A stretch of DNA of 64,000 nucleotides. Source: Neckera pumila (Eukaryota > Streptophyta > Bryopsida > Hypnales > Neckeraceae). Below, one piece after another: positions 1-11,570 of the stretch. The stretch spans positions 15,359,660 through 15,423,659 of the forward strand of contig OZ018414.1 of assembly GCA_963969595.1 (NCBI GenBank), written 5' to 3'. Both the position numbers and the translations under genes were made by a program. The notes under the pieces were generated by a model. The model had not been told where the DNA came from. It saw only the letters and a list, made by a program, of their open reading frames with translations, and did no database searches. Numbering within the stretch: the first letter of the stretch is position 1; each line of letters starts with the position of its first letter.

Positions 1-99
1 AAAATATAAAAAGAACAAGCGACCATGCTAGTTAAGTAACTAAAGAATTATAATTTAATTTTTTTTCCCAACAAGTATGGAAGTACATCATCCATTTCT

Positions 100-440
100 T
101 ACAGCTATAGTTCTAATAATCTACCTTTTTATTCTTTCTTATTCTTTTTCTAAAATTTTATAAATTGTATTTTTGTGATGCTTTGAAGATAGCATCTTGA
201 AAGCTTCAAATACACCACTTTCAAACTTTTCTATCAAATTTCTCTTAGTATAAGCTCACAAAGTACACCAATTACACCATGGTGTTTATCACTATCATCT
301 CCAATTTTGCTAATCAATTTTTACTATTTAAAAAAATTGTGATTACTATAATTTCTACAAAAATATTACTTTAAAGAATCATATAAATTTCACTTTCATA
401 TTTTTAATTATTAAATTTCATTTGCAAACAAAATGTTGAC
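100..440. repeat. Dispersed AT-rich repeat, copy 1
   Basis: This stretch resembles 13760-14085 in the same orientation. Shared blocks include aaattgta-tttttgtga, tagcatctt, aatacaccactttcaa and ttacaccatg-tgttt, in the same order and at similar spacing. No ORF, TIR or target duplication is visible, so the repeat class is unknown. The copies differ at many positions and look old. Confidence 0.6.
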
Positions 441-637
441 ATATAATAAGATTGTCTTTTTGTTTAAGGGGAATTAACAAAGTAAACCCTTAGTGCTTGA
501 ATCTTTTCTTGAATTTTTGCATATTTTCTTTACATCTTTATAAGTATATATTATTTACCTCAATTTGATATACAAATTGTTTTTAAAAACAGAATGGTTT
601 GGATTAGCGAGAACCTCTGTGGCGGGTCAAACAAGAC

Positions 638-1175
638 CCTAGTAACAGATCATGTCTAAAGTAGTGATGAGAGCGTTTTGCAGAGGTAAAGAGCAATGTG
701 AATGTAAAAGAAAATTACCCCCTATTTTGTGCCATCTTTCTTCAATTTGCAAAAACAATCATGCGTTGCAAATACGTTCCTGCATTTTTTCCAGGGGAAG
801 CAAAACGGCCTCCGCAAAATGCTCCCATCTTATCCATCACTATCCTAATAATGGAATTTATGAGCATAGGTATTGAACGGCTTGAGCAAAATGGCCTCCG
901 CAAAACGCTCCCATCTGACCCATCACTACCCTAATGATGGTATTTTGGAGCATAGGTATTGATATGTTCCAAAGTTGCAGTTCTCAATGGATGTTGTTTG
1001 TAAAAATATTCATGAAGAGTAATAATTTATGGCATTTTGAAAGCAAGTAGTGTGGGTAACACTTGGTAAAAATATTCATGAAGAATAATAAGTTATAACA
1101 TTTTAAAAACAATTAGTGTAGGTAACACTATTTACCATCATTAGTGTACTTTAGACACGACCCTGGTAACCTCTC
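638..1175. repeat. Locally duplicated block with imperfect inverted ends
   Basis: Two direct duplications sit here. An approximately 80-bp unit at about 797-876 recurs at 887-963, sharing gcctccgcaaaa-gctcccat and gagcataggtattga. A roughly 65-bp unit at about 1000-1060 recurs at 1068-1130, sharing aaaaatattcatgaag and ggtaacact. The outer parts form an imperfect inverted repeat around tgtctaaagta (near 653) and tactttagaca (near 1148). It may be a degraded transposon, but no target duplication could be fixed. Short ORFs across the block follow the duplications and are not credible genes. Confidence 0.45.
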
Positions 1176-1249
1176 TGTAGTCATCTGCCAAATTTGGGAA
1201 GTCGGTTAACTTTTTACTTGACGCAGGTGGCAATGTGCTGCCAAGTCTG

Positions 1250-2260
1250 GCACTGTCTGGCAGTCAGACGGTGTGTGTTGCAGCGAGGGAGGACGGAGGT
1301 CTAAGTTAGCTATGAAGAGAAGATAGGCTTCTAGCGATCCCACTTGGCACATGAGGATTCTCCGAGACTATTTGCCTGCCTGCCTGCACAGGCTTGGTGA
1401 TGACTTTCCAAAAGCAGAAGCGAGGGCGAGTTGCTTCTTCTAAACTCTGCAGTCAGCTGTGTGTCTGTGATGTTGTTGTTGCGAAGATTGTCGAAAGTTG
1501 CAATATATAGTAGACCAGTCTTCTTCTCTTCTTGAAACTCTTTGTACTGCATAATATATGTTGAAGAGCGTCGTCTTCGAGAGGCTCTGCTTGCCGCTCA
1601 GTCTGCTTGCCGCTCTCCTTTTGAAGTTTAAGGCAGGGCTAGCTTCTTGCAGATGTACGGGTGCAGGCTGCTCTGAGGGAGCCACTTGAGCCGAGTGAAG
1701 CGAAATTCATTAGAATCGCGTTGTACTGATCATGGAGAGCCTTTCATTGGAAGGTCAGCAATAGCGTCTCTGTGAGGAGCAGTACTTCTTTTCTCGGGTG
1801 AATATGACCGTCAGGTTTCATTGATCTTTTCCACGTCGACATGTCCGTTCTTGATACATGTCCTCGCAATGAATCTTAAACGATGCTGAGGTTGCAAATT
1901 GGTGGCAAGAACTCGGTTGCAATGGCGCAGGGGACGGGCAAAATTGAGATCGTGTGCCGTGAAATAGGATTAAGATTAGTTTGCAGATTAGTCGGTGAAT
2001 AGTGCGACACATTGATTGCGCAGGTTACAGGTCGTTATCAATCCAGGGAAAGAGAGGCATCGAAAGGAGAAACGTACTCTATTTCTGCACTGGATCAATT
2101 GATTACAAGGACAGGAGTTGGTAGCCGAATTGACGGGGGCTTGAGGATGAAAGGTTTATCACTTTGTAGCTGAGAGCAGGAAACTGGCGAAGGCGTTGCT
2201 GGGATAGACCGGTTGTCGATATTTCGAGCACGAGGTTGAGATTAGGAATCGCTGGCAGTT
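1250..2260 (+). promoter_or_regulatory. Probable leader and promoter region of the bHLH gene, with several uORFs
   Basis: Base composition becomes less AT-rich from about 1140 and stays so up to the bHLH start at 2261, as expected of a transcribed leader. Several short upstream ORFs lie ahead of the main ATG: one of 10 codons at 1732-1764 (ending in TAG), one of 26 codons at 1922-2002 (MAQGTGKIEIVCREIG...), and shorter ones near 1311, 1804, 1841 and 2148. The transcription start cannot be placed from sequence. A leader intron is possible but I could not define one. If the leader is transcribed as drawn, the uORFs would be expected to reduce main-ORF translation. Confidence 0.4.
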
Positions 2261-3621
2261 ATGGATATGGAATTGGAGGAGATATTCCAGTGGCAGACAC
2301 CATTCTGCTCGCTCTTGGAAGACATTGGCGGCATTGAGGAGGACGGCATTGACAGCATGCTCGACCAAATCGAGCTTCCTGACCTACAAGACGATCTCAT
2401 CCCCAGCGCTGTTGTTGTTGATACCGTCGCAACAAATCTGTCGAGCTCGTCTATCACCAGCAACACGGAGCCAGTGTCGAGTCCACTGTGGCCTTGTGAC
2501 CTTCAAACTTCAGCACTTAACAACAACGGCATCCTAAGACTTCCTCCTGTCCAACTCTCCCTTGATTCTGTAGGATCGCCGCAATCATCCACTGCGCCAC
2601 TGACGGGAGCAGCGCGAGAATCACAAGGCTCTCAACGAGAAGTGCCTTTAACTCCCGCAGCAGCGAAACCTAAGAGAACTCGTGCGACTCCACGTGCATC
2701 GAAGTCGACTCCGAAGGCGAAGAAACCATGTCCAGACCCGGCGGTGGTTACGGAACAGGCGAAGGAGAAGGAGAACAGATTACCGACTCAAGCTGAGCAC
2801 ATCATCCGTGAGCGTCAACGCCGCGACGACATGGCTGCCAAGTACTTGACTCTAGAGTCGCTGCTGCCATCCGCTCCAAAGGTAACTCGAAGATCTATGC
2901 CTGCTCGATGTCGCTGTTTCCTGTCGATCTAATTAAAATGAAGAATATATATTGTGATGCTCTTCTAATAGTTGATGGTTTAAATTAAATAATTATTTTG
3001 CAACAGACAGTGTGTTCATTACAATTGACGGAAGATATGTGTTTCCAATGTTCACAGCGGGAGAGAGCCGTGGTGGTAGAGAGCGCAATGTTGTTCGTGA
3101 AAGACCTGCAACAGAAGCGGAGCGATCTTCTGAAGAGGCGGGCTCAATTAAAGCTCATGGCACCAAGCCAGTCACCGGCGCAGCAAGATCAAAGCAAGAA
3201 AATGGCACCTCAACACGATTCGTCGGGGTTTGTCACGGCCTCTGGCTGTAAGAAGCTGCCGGAGAATTGTAAGACGGATTCCCCAATTTCGTCCTCAATG
3301 GTGGCCACACAGCAGGAGTTGATCACATCGCCGGGCACTTCCAATCCACCGAGCGCGGCGGTAGACGATCCGACCACCGGGAGTGTTCAGCACCTCCATG
3401 TCCACGTCCATTTCTCGGACGACGAGATTATCATCGAGATGGTTTGTCACCAACCTCGCGACAATTTCCAGAGCTTTCTGCTGCAAGCAGTGGAATCCTT
3501 TGGCTTGGACATCGTGCGTTGTTGCGTCCACAGAGTGCCGCATGGATTCCTGCAATGCACGATCACATGCAATAAGGTACTGACCGATCCTTTCGAGTTC
3601 ATTGAACATTTCTGCAATTAG
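2261..3621 (+). CDS. bHLH transcription factor with C-terminal ACT-like domain (two exons)
   Basis: The model joins 2261-2881 and 3058-3621, giving 394 aa. The intron at 2882-3057 is phase 0, with donor AAG|GTAACT and acceptor TTCACAG|CGG. It lies in the bHLH loop, and joining it restores a continuous bHLH. The basic region starts at H180 (HIIRERQRRDD); H180, E184 and R188 form the H-E-R signature of E-box/G-box binders. Helix 1 ends at ESLLPSAPK, and helix 2 begins RERAVVVESAMLFVKDLQQ (residues 208-226), running into a basic coiled stretch. A lysine/proline-rich segment before the domain could help nuclear import. The acidic N-terminus (MDMELEEIFQ...) may activate transcription. Residues about 319-385 (HLHVHVHFSDDEIIIEMV...) have the alternating pattern of a plant bHLH ACT-like dimerisation fold. 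The bHLH core recalls the bHLH95/ZHOUPI-type group, but this is a weak assignment from memory. The ATG at 2261 gives the whole acidic N-terminus. Confidence 0.9.
2882..3057 (+). other. Phase-0 intron of the bHLH gene
   Basis: The 176-nt intron has a GT start at 2882 and an AG at 3056-3057 after a T-rich tract. Reading through the donor gives VTRRSMPARC and then a stop before 2933, with no domain match, whereas splicing joins loop to helix 2 exactly. A second AG near 3006 (caacag) would add about 17 codons inside the loop and is less likely. Confidence 0.85.
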
Positions 3622-4640
3622 CCGAAGATAGGGTTTAGGAGGATCGACAAAGAACGGTTCATGGCTCTTGGCGCAATGGCCAATCGCGTCGAGAATTTGG
3701 TTTTCTCACTCCCATTTTCAGTCGAACTACGAGAGACGTAATGTGGTGGATACTGCCTTATTGAGCTCATTTCGGTTGGGATCAGAAAATCTGCAAGGAA
3801 TTAGCCTCACGTTTTGGTAATCTTGTTACCCGGTTTGGCATTTGCCTCGTGTTGATGACCCATGTTTCTTGGTTTTGCAGTCGCGAGTAATGAATGCATC
3901 ACTACCTTCTTCGGAGATACGAACCTCTGAAACACTGATTGGAGCATTAAAGAATGCACTCGCCCGGAGTTGAACATGCTGCACAGCTGCCTGCAGCATT
4001 TTGAGCCCTAAAGCTGACAATCGCTTTCTCCGCCTCGATCTTGACTTGAAACGACTCTCGAATGACCGAATGCACATAGTCTTCATCAGATAACCTTTGG
4101 TTGGGACGTACAAGGAAGGAAAAATGGGTTCATAAAAACACGCTCCAAAGCATAGTGAGTACTGGAAGGCGAGTTGCAAGCTTAACACCCGTCTCGATCG
4201 GATTGCCTGACGAACTCAGACTCAGGTTCCATGCAAGTTTGATCGAGCTGCTGGGTTGAATCATCAGCAAACGCTCCGAATCAGCCAGGTGGAATGACAC
4301 TGCCACTTGGTGCAAATGCCGCAGTGACCTACAGTAAACACACTTGTGCTGATTGAAGACGAACTTATATTCCCATGGGATATGTACGAGTTCAGCACTT
4401 TCAGCAATCAGGAATATAATCGAGAAGTATATAAATCTTCTGGTGAGTTGCCTCCATTAAATAGCTTGGTTTGTATCTCCTGAAGGAGTCGATGAGCTTG
4501 TAGCTTACGTATATTCTGTACACTTTGTAATGCGGTTTGACAAGCTTTTGTTAAGCAAAGAGTTTTTGCTTGTGAAATACCAATCGGCATATTCTATTTC
4601 TTGCAAATCATACCTGACTAGCTATACGTAGACGCACCGC
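3622..4640. other. Region downstream of the bHLH stop, no gene recognised
   Basis: Base composition stays moderate through here, so the 3' UTR of the bHLH gene probably covers the start. I see no canonical AATAAA close to the stop. Open frames on the - strand (for example 3826-4188) have no recognisable domain and are probably chance. Confidence 0.35.
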
Positions 4641-4714
4641 AGCATTGTTGGTTTTCAGCCGAAATGGTGCAGATTTGTTGCACGATTGTGCATGCATAAA
4701 GCGCTCAGGCTGTG

Positions 4715-4815
4715 AAAGCGTCCACCTCTTGAACTGTACATCCCTTATACATTTTGCTTTCTCATTGCACCAGCAATGTACAAAACGTGTACATTTCATG
4801 AGATGGACGCTTTTA
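4715..4815. repeat. Small imperfect hairpin of about 100 bp
   Basis: The left arm starts aaagcgtccacctcttgaa and the right arm ends ttcatgagatggacgcttt. The two are complementary with a few mismatches, and the centre holds cattgcaccagcaatg, itself a short palindrome. It could be a very small MITE or a folded RNA. No target duplication is clear. Confidence 0.45.
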
Positions 4816-4828
4816 GGGACCACTGCGT

Positions 4829-5012
4829 TTCAACTTCCGTGAAGTATAAAAAAAGATGAAACCACTTCAGTCACATGCCAATTCCATTGGTCTTTCCAGA
4901 GAAATTTCAGCTTCCGTGAAGTTCCAGAGAAATTTCAACTTCCGTGAAGTTTCAGAAAAGATGAAACGACTTGAGTCACATGTCAATTCCATTTGTCTTT
5001 CTAGAGAAATTT
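4829..5012. repeat. Tandem pair of roughly 80-bp units containing cttccgtgaagt
   Basis: A unit at about 4829-4909 recurs at about 4937-5012. Both contain caacttccgtgaagt, agatgaaac-actt-agtcaca and the block ending ctagagaaattt or its variant. Between them cttccgtgaagt occurs once more, so this self-complementary 12-mer appears three times within about 120 bp. No function is assigned. Confidence 0.6.
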
Positions 5013-5195
5013 ACTGTAAAGTATTGCAAGAAGTCCAATCTAACCTCCCCAAATTAATTTCCAACGCTGAAATGGGCGCTTCGTGCACCTCCTACCTGAC
5101 CTCTTGCAGAAACTGGAATGCGCACATTAAGTAGAAGATGCAGTTGCATGTTCTTCGTCCGATTGTGGCCTTTCCCATCCAGGAAAGGCCCCACG

Positions 5196-5485
5196 CCCAG
5201 TCTCATTCGAAAAACGTTAAATCGTGCCATCCTTTGTGGGCCCAGCAGGGTAAATTTGGGTTTCACGAGGGTAAAAGTCAATAAAAGCCCCCTATATTTG
5301 AGCCGTGTCTAGGGATACTTACTAGCCCCCCTAGCTAATTTGGGGCCTCTGATTGCAAATATGAATTCAGATTTTGAAAATAAATAAACTTGTGGCAAAT
5401 AAAAAATTTCAGCGTTTTCCCCGGGATAAATTTGGCCCGCAGGGCCCACAAAGGATGGCACGATTTAACGTCCTGCGTCTCATTC
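5196..5485. repeat. Inverted repeat (about 65-bp arms)
   Basis: The left arm at about 5196-5265 contains acgttaaatcgtgccatcc and tttgtgggccc. The right arm at about 5420-5485 carries the reverse complement, with ggatggcacgatttaacgt at its core. The 150-bp centre is non-coding. The structure suggests a small foldback transposon. Target duplications were not resolved. Confidence 0.6.
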
Positions 5486-5489
5486 CATG

Positions 5490-6194
5490 AGTTGGATGAG
5501 AGCGATTCTTGTCACCCACTCACCTCGACTGCGAGCTTTAATAAATTAAGATCCACGGAGCTCCACAGGCTCTCAAGTCATTCTGACGGAGGAGGTCAAG
5601 TTTCTGTCAGGATGTCAGGAGTGGGAAACACATAGCCATGATGTCAAAATGGCATTGGGTCTGTCTGGTTAAGATAACTTAGTACAATATCTCCCATCCG
5701 GTGTCAGAGTATTTTAAATCGTTTTCCTATTTTGTGATCATGCGAACACAACTTCAAACTGAGCTCGCAGTGAAATTTTGGAAAATTGAAACTTATAAAA
5801 ATATATCCTCCACCCTAATTCTGCAACATACAGTATGTTCGTGTTCAAGGCAGGGTAATGAGCAATTTAATAATTCAATTTCGGCAGCCTTCCCAAAAAT
5901 CAGCTTGAAAAATGCTTTTTTTTTAATTTATTTTAATTTACAAACACACGAACATTGAATTCCATTGAAAAAATAAATAATAAAATTCGAGCAAATTGTC
6001 AGCGGCAGTTGGCTGTCACACAAGTGGCAGAATTTCGTTATTTTATTAATTACTTCTATGATATTGCGAGTTCAGTTTGCCTTTGTTTATGGCCTTTGTT
6101 TATGGCCTTTGTTTTGCCAGCGTTGGGCGGTACAGGACATATTATTGTATTTATACATACGGTACTATACTTGCCCAGTTTTATACTCAAATGT
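5490..6194. other. Intergenic, no gene recognised
   Basis: Open frames here are short, AT-rich and without recognisable domains. The only local pattern is a short tandem repeat of tttatggcctttg near 6085-6115. Confidence 0.3.
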
Positions 6195-6198
6195 TTAA

Positions 6199-6379
6199 CC
6201 CTGTAAGGACGGACTGGTAACCATGGAAATCATGCTTTTTGGTACAGTGTGACTCTACTGGGCAAGGTCCCTCCCCTTTTTGCACAAAATTCCAAGGATG
6301 AACATACACACTTTTATCTTGTATAGAAGGATTTTCTATCATCCATTAGACCTCTCTAGTCCGTAGCATCCAAATAGGG
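6199..6379. mobile_element. Candidate 181-bp piggyBac-type MITE flanked by TTAA
   Basis: TTAA lies on both sides (6195-6198 and 6380-6383). The left end reads CCCTGTAAGGACGGACTGG, and the right end read inwards is CCCTATTTGGATGCTACGG. Both start CCCT and share a GGAC core further in. There is no coding capacity. The TIR match is weaker than in the larger families, so this is the least certain of the TTAA-flanked elements. Confidence 0.5.
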
Positions 6380-6858
6380 TTAAATGATTCAACTTGTTCT
6401 TATCTTCAGAAGGATGCTGAGGCCAAAGTGGCCTGTAGATGGCTTTCAAAATTACTATAGAAATTGTACCTACTGGTTCACAAATTGGATCATTTTGGCA
6501 AAGTACCATGGTGATAGGTCTTGTCTTTGGTGGTCTTGGTGAATTTTTGGTCTTAAAATCTGAAGGATGGCCACTGGGTGATAGGTGTTCACTCAAAAAT
6601 CATTCAATTTTTGGACCAATAGGTGCATTTTTTCATTTATATAGAAACAGAGAAAGTTATCTATCAAACACTTTGTTTGTCCTCAATGTTGTTTCAAGGG
6701 TCAAATTCTTTGGGAGAAGTTATCTACAAAACACTTTGTTTGTCCTCAATGTTGTTTCAAGGGTCAAATTCTTTGTTTGTATTGTGAACGAAACTACCTC
6801 AAAAACAAGGCTAAAATTTTAACGTAAGTGAATTCAAAATCCGTTAGCGGCAGATTAA

Positions 6859-7427
6859 CCCCTAAAGGACCAAGCTGCGGGTTTTTTTGGCAACATAGCG
6901 ATTTTGGGCAGCTCACTACAAATGGAGTTTTTATTTTATTTTCTTTAAAAATTTTACACAACATGTGCTCAAGGAATAGCTTTAAAACCCAACAATTTTT
7001 GTAACTATTGACTATATAGTTAAAATGTTATTGCACGATATGCAATTTTCTTTGAACTTTGGATAGCCCAGGCAGTTCAAAAAATTTCTTTAAAAATAAC
7101 TTTTTTTTTTAAATAAAAATTTGAAATTGGTTCTTTAGATTTATATATATATATATATATAGGAAACTTTAAGTCATTCAATTTTTAAAATGTTTTTCAA
7201 AGAAATTTTTTGAGCTGCCCGAGCTGCCCAAAGCTCAAAGAAAATTACATATCATGCAATAACATTTTAACTATATAGTCAATAGTTACAAAAATTGTTG
7301 GGTCTTAAAGCTATTCCTTGGGCACATGTTGTGTAAAATTTTCAAAGAAAAAAAATAAAAACTCCATTTGTAGTGAGCGCTCAAAATTGCTATGTTGCCA
7401 AAAAAATCCAGTTTGGTCCTTTAGGGG
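6859..7427. mobile_element. 569-bp palindromic piggyBac-type MITE (left-end derivative)
   Basis: TTAA flanks are at 6855-6858 and 7428-7431. The ends start CCCCTAAAGGACCAAgct on the left and CCCCTAAAGGACCAAact on the right, read inwards. Almost the whole element folds back: both arms carry the same series (cactacaaatggagttttt, acacaacatgtgc, gactatatagttaaaatg) in inverse order, around an AT-rich centre with a (TA)n tract at about 7140-7160. Each arm matches the left half of the full-length element at 31572-32502, so this looks like an inverted duplication of one end. Confidence 0.88.
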
Positions 7428-7431
7428 TTAA

Positions 7432-9955
7432 GAAATGAAAAGATATACACAATATCAATAGAGTTAATCGCAAAGTATGTGCCATAAGGGACTAGGAGTT
7501 GTTTTGAGAAAAACACAAGACGAAACTCCTCGAAGCACCTAAGCTTGGTGCGATGGAGTTTGGTGTTGTATTTCTTTGTACCATTCTTAGTCAAACCTTC
7601 CCTTGACACCCCTTCCACAATTGGGATTCACTTTACAATTAACTCTAGTATGCTGCCCAAGCTAAAGGTTAAATTGAAAAAAGCGTTTTAAAAATTGTCC
7701 TTTGACCAAGTTATCCCCTCCACATTATCATAAATGGATGCACTTATTATCCAAATTCCGAAGATAGTCTTCAACTCCATTCGCTTTTGTGAATTTTGTC
7801 CCACTATTTAGTAGTTTGGATATTTGGTTAGTTTACTTTCTATCAAAAAGTAGGGGATCATAGTCTTTAGGGATCAAGATTTTTTTATACAAATTGATAG
7901 GCAAACAACTTCAAGGATTACATGTTTTTTTTACCAAAAGTAATTGGATATTTTTTTATTCAATCACATAAAATTATAAATCCAAATGTATATGAGGAGC
8001 TTTGAAACATTACTCAAAACAATCCTATAATTTATAAAATGTTGCCCTTCATTTGGTCAATCTTCCAATTCTTATCAAAGATTAGAGTTGTTTGTAAAGG
8101 TTGTCTCTAAATGTAGCTGTGTCATAGGGAGGTTTTATTAAGAATACACTATTAAAGAAACACAACACCCGTGACAACACCCAATTTGTCCTGTGTTTTT
8201 TCAAATTCTGACTCCCGGTCTAATATAGCATACTCTTTGTAATTAACTCTATTATATTTGAAGTTTTATTCTAGGTTTGGAGGGGTGGAGAGGACCAAGA
8301 GAGTTACAACAAGGTATTATTGCAAGCAATCTAAGTTTTTTGAATTGTTATGTCCTTAAATTGAGGTTTTGGTTCCACCCATTGCAATTTCAAGTGCAAA
8401 GATGGTCATTAGTTTCTTATGATCCATTTTCAATATTTGTCTAAATATTTTGATATTAAAAATATGAGCATGAATGGTGAAAGAAGGCATGATAAAATAT
8501 TAGTTAAAAAAGTCATTGGAAAGAAATCATTAAATATAGAGGTGTCATTGTGTATGTCTACCATTAAGGTGTTTATTGTATCTTTTTGTCATATGTGTGT
8601 GCTTCATTAATGGGAGTCCCTAGCTACTATCATTTACTGGTGCTCTACTATGATGCGCTTCATAAGTGAATACCTCTCTATTTGCGAGGCAAAATTCCTC
8701 CTTTTTACTTCAATAGGCCTTCTCTTCTAATTGCTAAAAAACACATGTTGATTACTCATTACAATTCCAACGCAATACTAAGTTCTAATTTTTGCTTAAT
8801 TGCAATAAATAACATTTACACCTTAGTTTATTAGCAATTTATGGAGTAATAAATACACTTAATAGGTTTCCCTCCTAGTATATATGTCCAAGTTGAAATT
8901 TTGGATTTCAAAATCTACAATGTGAATATATAATGATAATGGTACATTCACATCTGGCATTTGATCATAACATCAATTATAAATTCATAATCTTTTTTAC
9001 CCAAAGATGGAAAGGTGCACGTTTTATGGAAACATTTGTTTTTGGTTGGTTTGGCATTGGTTTGGCATAATTTGGATCATCTTAACCTTGTAAAGATGGG
9101 CCCATGACCATTGACTTCAAGCCTCAATTGGCATCACTCTTTTTGCTTCCATTTGTAAGTAGATATAAATGAAAAAAGTTTAAATTTATGTTTCAGAGAT
9201 GAAGTCATATGTACACTACAAGTTATAAAATTTACTTATTTTGGAAAGATTTGATATAACAATGAATTCTTTAAGAAAACAATGAAGAAAATTCATATCA
9301 AATACAAAATATACTAAAAAATATATAATTTTCACCACATATGTATATTATAGTATAGAGCATCACGTATAAACCAAAATTGTTGTGTAAATTTAAAATA
9401 AAAAAATCAACAAACCATTGTTATAGCACCAAGGTTCATATTGCTATTAAATATTGAAATTTATAAAATTTTCAAAATTTTCAATTGGAGTAGAAACTTA
9501 ATTTGATAATTTTTAATCCAATTAGTTAAATTGAAATTCAAAAAACATCATTTTTATAGCTGAAATTCATGTCAAGTGAAAATGGCAAGAAATGGTCAAA
9601 TACATTATAAAGGTGATATATGGCTTGAGCATCTTCTTCTTTAGAAAAATCAATAAGACTATAATAAAGGATTTTATAATACTATTCACTAAAAGTGTAC
9701 CCTCCAAATAAATAAATTGGATGAGAAAATATTTTTTTCCATCCTTCTATGCCAAGTAAAGTCATCCATCAAACAAATAGTGATACAGGGTTAAAGTGCC
9801 AATTGTTCTTAATAGGGGCTTAATTTTCAATGGCCTTTGTAGAGGTTGTCTTTTCCACTTTGGAGTCCTCATCCACAAAATTCATCCGTACATTATGGAA
9901 AATTAAAATAATTAAACCTCAATACCAATGTCATTTGACCATCTACTGTAAAAAA
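7432..9955. other. AT-rich intergenic DNA, no gene recognised
   Basis: Only short open frames without domains occur. No strong inverted or tandem repeat stands out apart from homopolymer-rich tracts. Confidence 0.3.
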
Positions 9956-9959
9956 AATT

Positions 9960-10620
9960 GATGACTAAGTGAAGGGACTGCTTTATTGACATTCGTGGGA
10001 GTGAAGGGTGGAAATGTCATTTTTATAATGAAATCCATTGTCCATCATAAATCTTCAAAGGATGTGGGATAATTTGAAGATGAGAGCTTGACCGCTCACT
10101 GTCAAAACATAGGAAGTATATGTGAAGTAGAAATTTAAACCTCATTTAGGCATAGTTAGGCATAGTAAAATAACTTTTTTCAAAAGACTTTGAACTAATA
10201 AAAGTTGTAAAATCAAGCTAAATTTCATCTCCCAAAATCCATTTGAAATTTTAAGCGTCCAGTCAAAAGTTATGAACAAAATTCTAGGATGCTTGAAAAT
10301 GTCAAAGAAAATGTTCCTTCCAATCCCTCTATGAAATTTGTTCATAACTTTTGACTGGACGCTTAAAATTTCAAATGGATTTTTGGAGATGAAATTTAAC
10401 TTGATTCACCAACTTTTTGAAGTTCAAATTTTTTGAAAAAGTTATTTTATCATACCTATATGAGGTCTGAAGTTCTACTTCAAATGCAATTCTTGCTTTA
10501 ATTTGAATTGATTGAGTGGTTGAATTCCTAGTAATTCCAATTTACATATCCCACATGGATTGTTTTACTTCGTACTACCCCATACATGAATATAAAGATC
10601 TTGTCTTTTCAATTCTTAGC
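9960..10620. repeat. Foldback repeat family, copy 1 (palindrome 10124-10481)
   Basis: The 358-bp core is an imperfect palindrome. Its left arm begins gaagtag...cctcatttaggcatag and its right arm ends catacctatatgaggtc...ctacttc. The inner arms share ccagtcaaaagttatgaac with its complement. Flanks on both sides also match the copy at 19225-20130 (for example aatgaaatccattgtccatc upstream and tttacatat-c-acatgg downstream), so the repeat is longer than the palindrome. There is no coding capacity. Confidence 0.7.
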
Positions 10621-10799
10621 GCACTCCATGAAGGGCTTTTGAAGCAAGTGAGGTACTTCAAAATCATTGTTCTCACATGGTGTTGCAGGTGCTTGCAACA
10701 ATGGCAATTAGGTTACATAGTTGTGCATATCTCCTTGCTTTCTGAAAGACTATTGTCAGTTCATGAAAATCTACAAAAAGAAAATATTGAAATTTAAAT

Positions 10800-11475
10800 A
10801 ACAACCTGCAATGTCAGAGGGCTATGAAAAGTCGTAAGCTTTTCTCCAATGAACAACACTCGTAAATGCTCGTAATCCTTGCGAGCTCTGCAGTTGCATA
10901 GGTTCAATAGATATGAAGTAAGGATAGTCTATACACCTGTTGGAAAAAGTAGCCTTTCTACCTAACAAAACCCTTGCAGTGTGTTGTTCAATGCGCTTGT
11001 GTCAAAATACATAAATAGACACTTGCTAGAAAAGTCACGTACCATTGCAGCAAAAGAACGCTTGCTAAGTCCAGGTATGAATGTACCATAAACTCACACC
11101 TCGACTTAGGGCACCCCCACGCCTGACCCGCCAAGGAGGGGCGCCAAGTGCAACCTTGGCGTGTGGATTTGGAGAGTAGGGCTTTGCCACTCTTGCTCTG
11201 CCCTTTTGCTAACGTGCCAAATGAATATTATTGCAAAGAATTTAAAGGTTTTGATATAAAACTTTAAATTTTTTTAATTTCAATGCATTAATATGCACTC
11301 CCTCACATTGTTTCAAAAGCACTTTCAACTTATTTTGAGTTTATAAGAAAGAAGCATAGCTCACTATATACACATGGGGTGGTAGGAGGGAGAACAAACA
11401 ATGTGAGATAAGTAAATTAGATGTAGTAGGAGCTCCACCACTCATAGTTTATTCAAAAGTATGAAATGTGTTAAA
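10800..11475. other. Intergenic, no gene recognised
   Basis: A GC-richer patch at about 11095-11190 (ggcacccccacgcctgaccc) stands out from the AT-rich surroundings but has no ORF or repeat partner that I can see. Confidence 0.25.
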
Positions 11476-11478
11476 AGA

Positions 11479-11570
11479 GGAATTTTAGACCTCATTTAGG
11501 CATAGTAGATTAATTTTTTTCAAAAAAGTTTGAACCACGAAAAGATGTTAAATCAAGATAAATTTCACCT
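11479..11570. repeat. Fragment of the foldback repeat family
   Basis: The block with gacctcatttaggcatagta, the following tttttttcaaaaaagtttgaac and aaatcaaga-aaatttcac matches the left arm of the palindrome at 10124-10481. It ends abruptly and the second arm is missing. Confidence 0.6.

Noticed and set aside
3826..4188. 120-codon - strand ORF downstream of the bHLH gene
   Set aside because: No domain, antisense to the likely bHLH 3' UTR, and no splice model.
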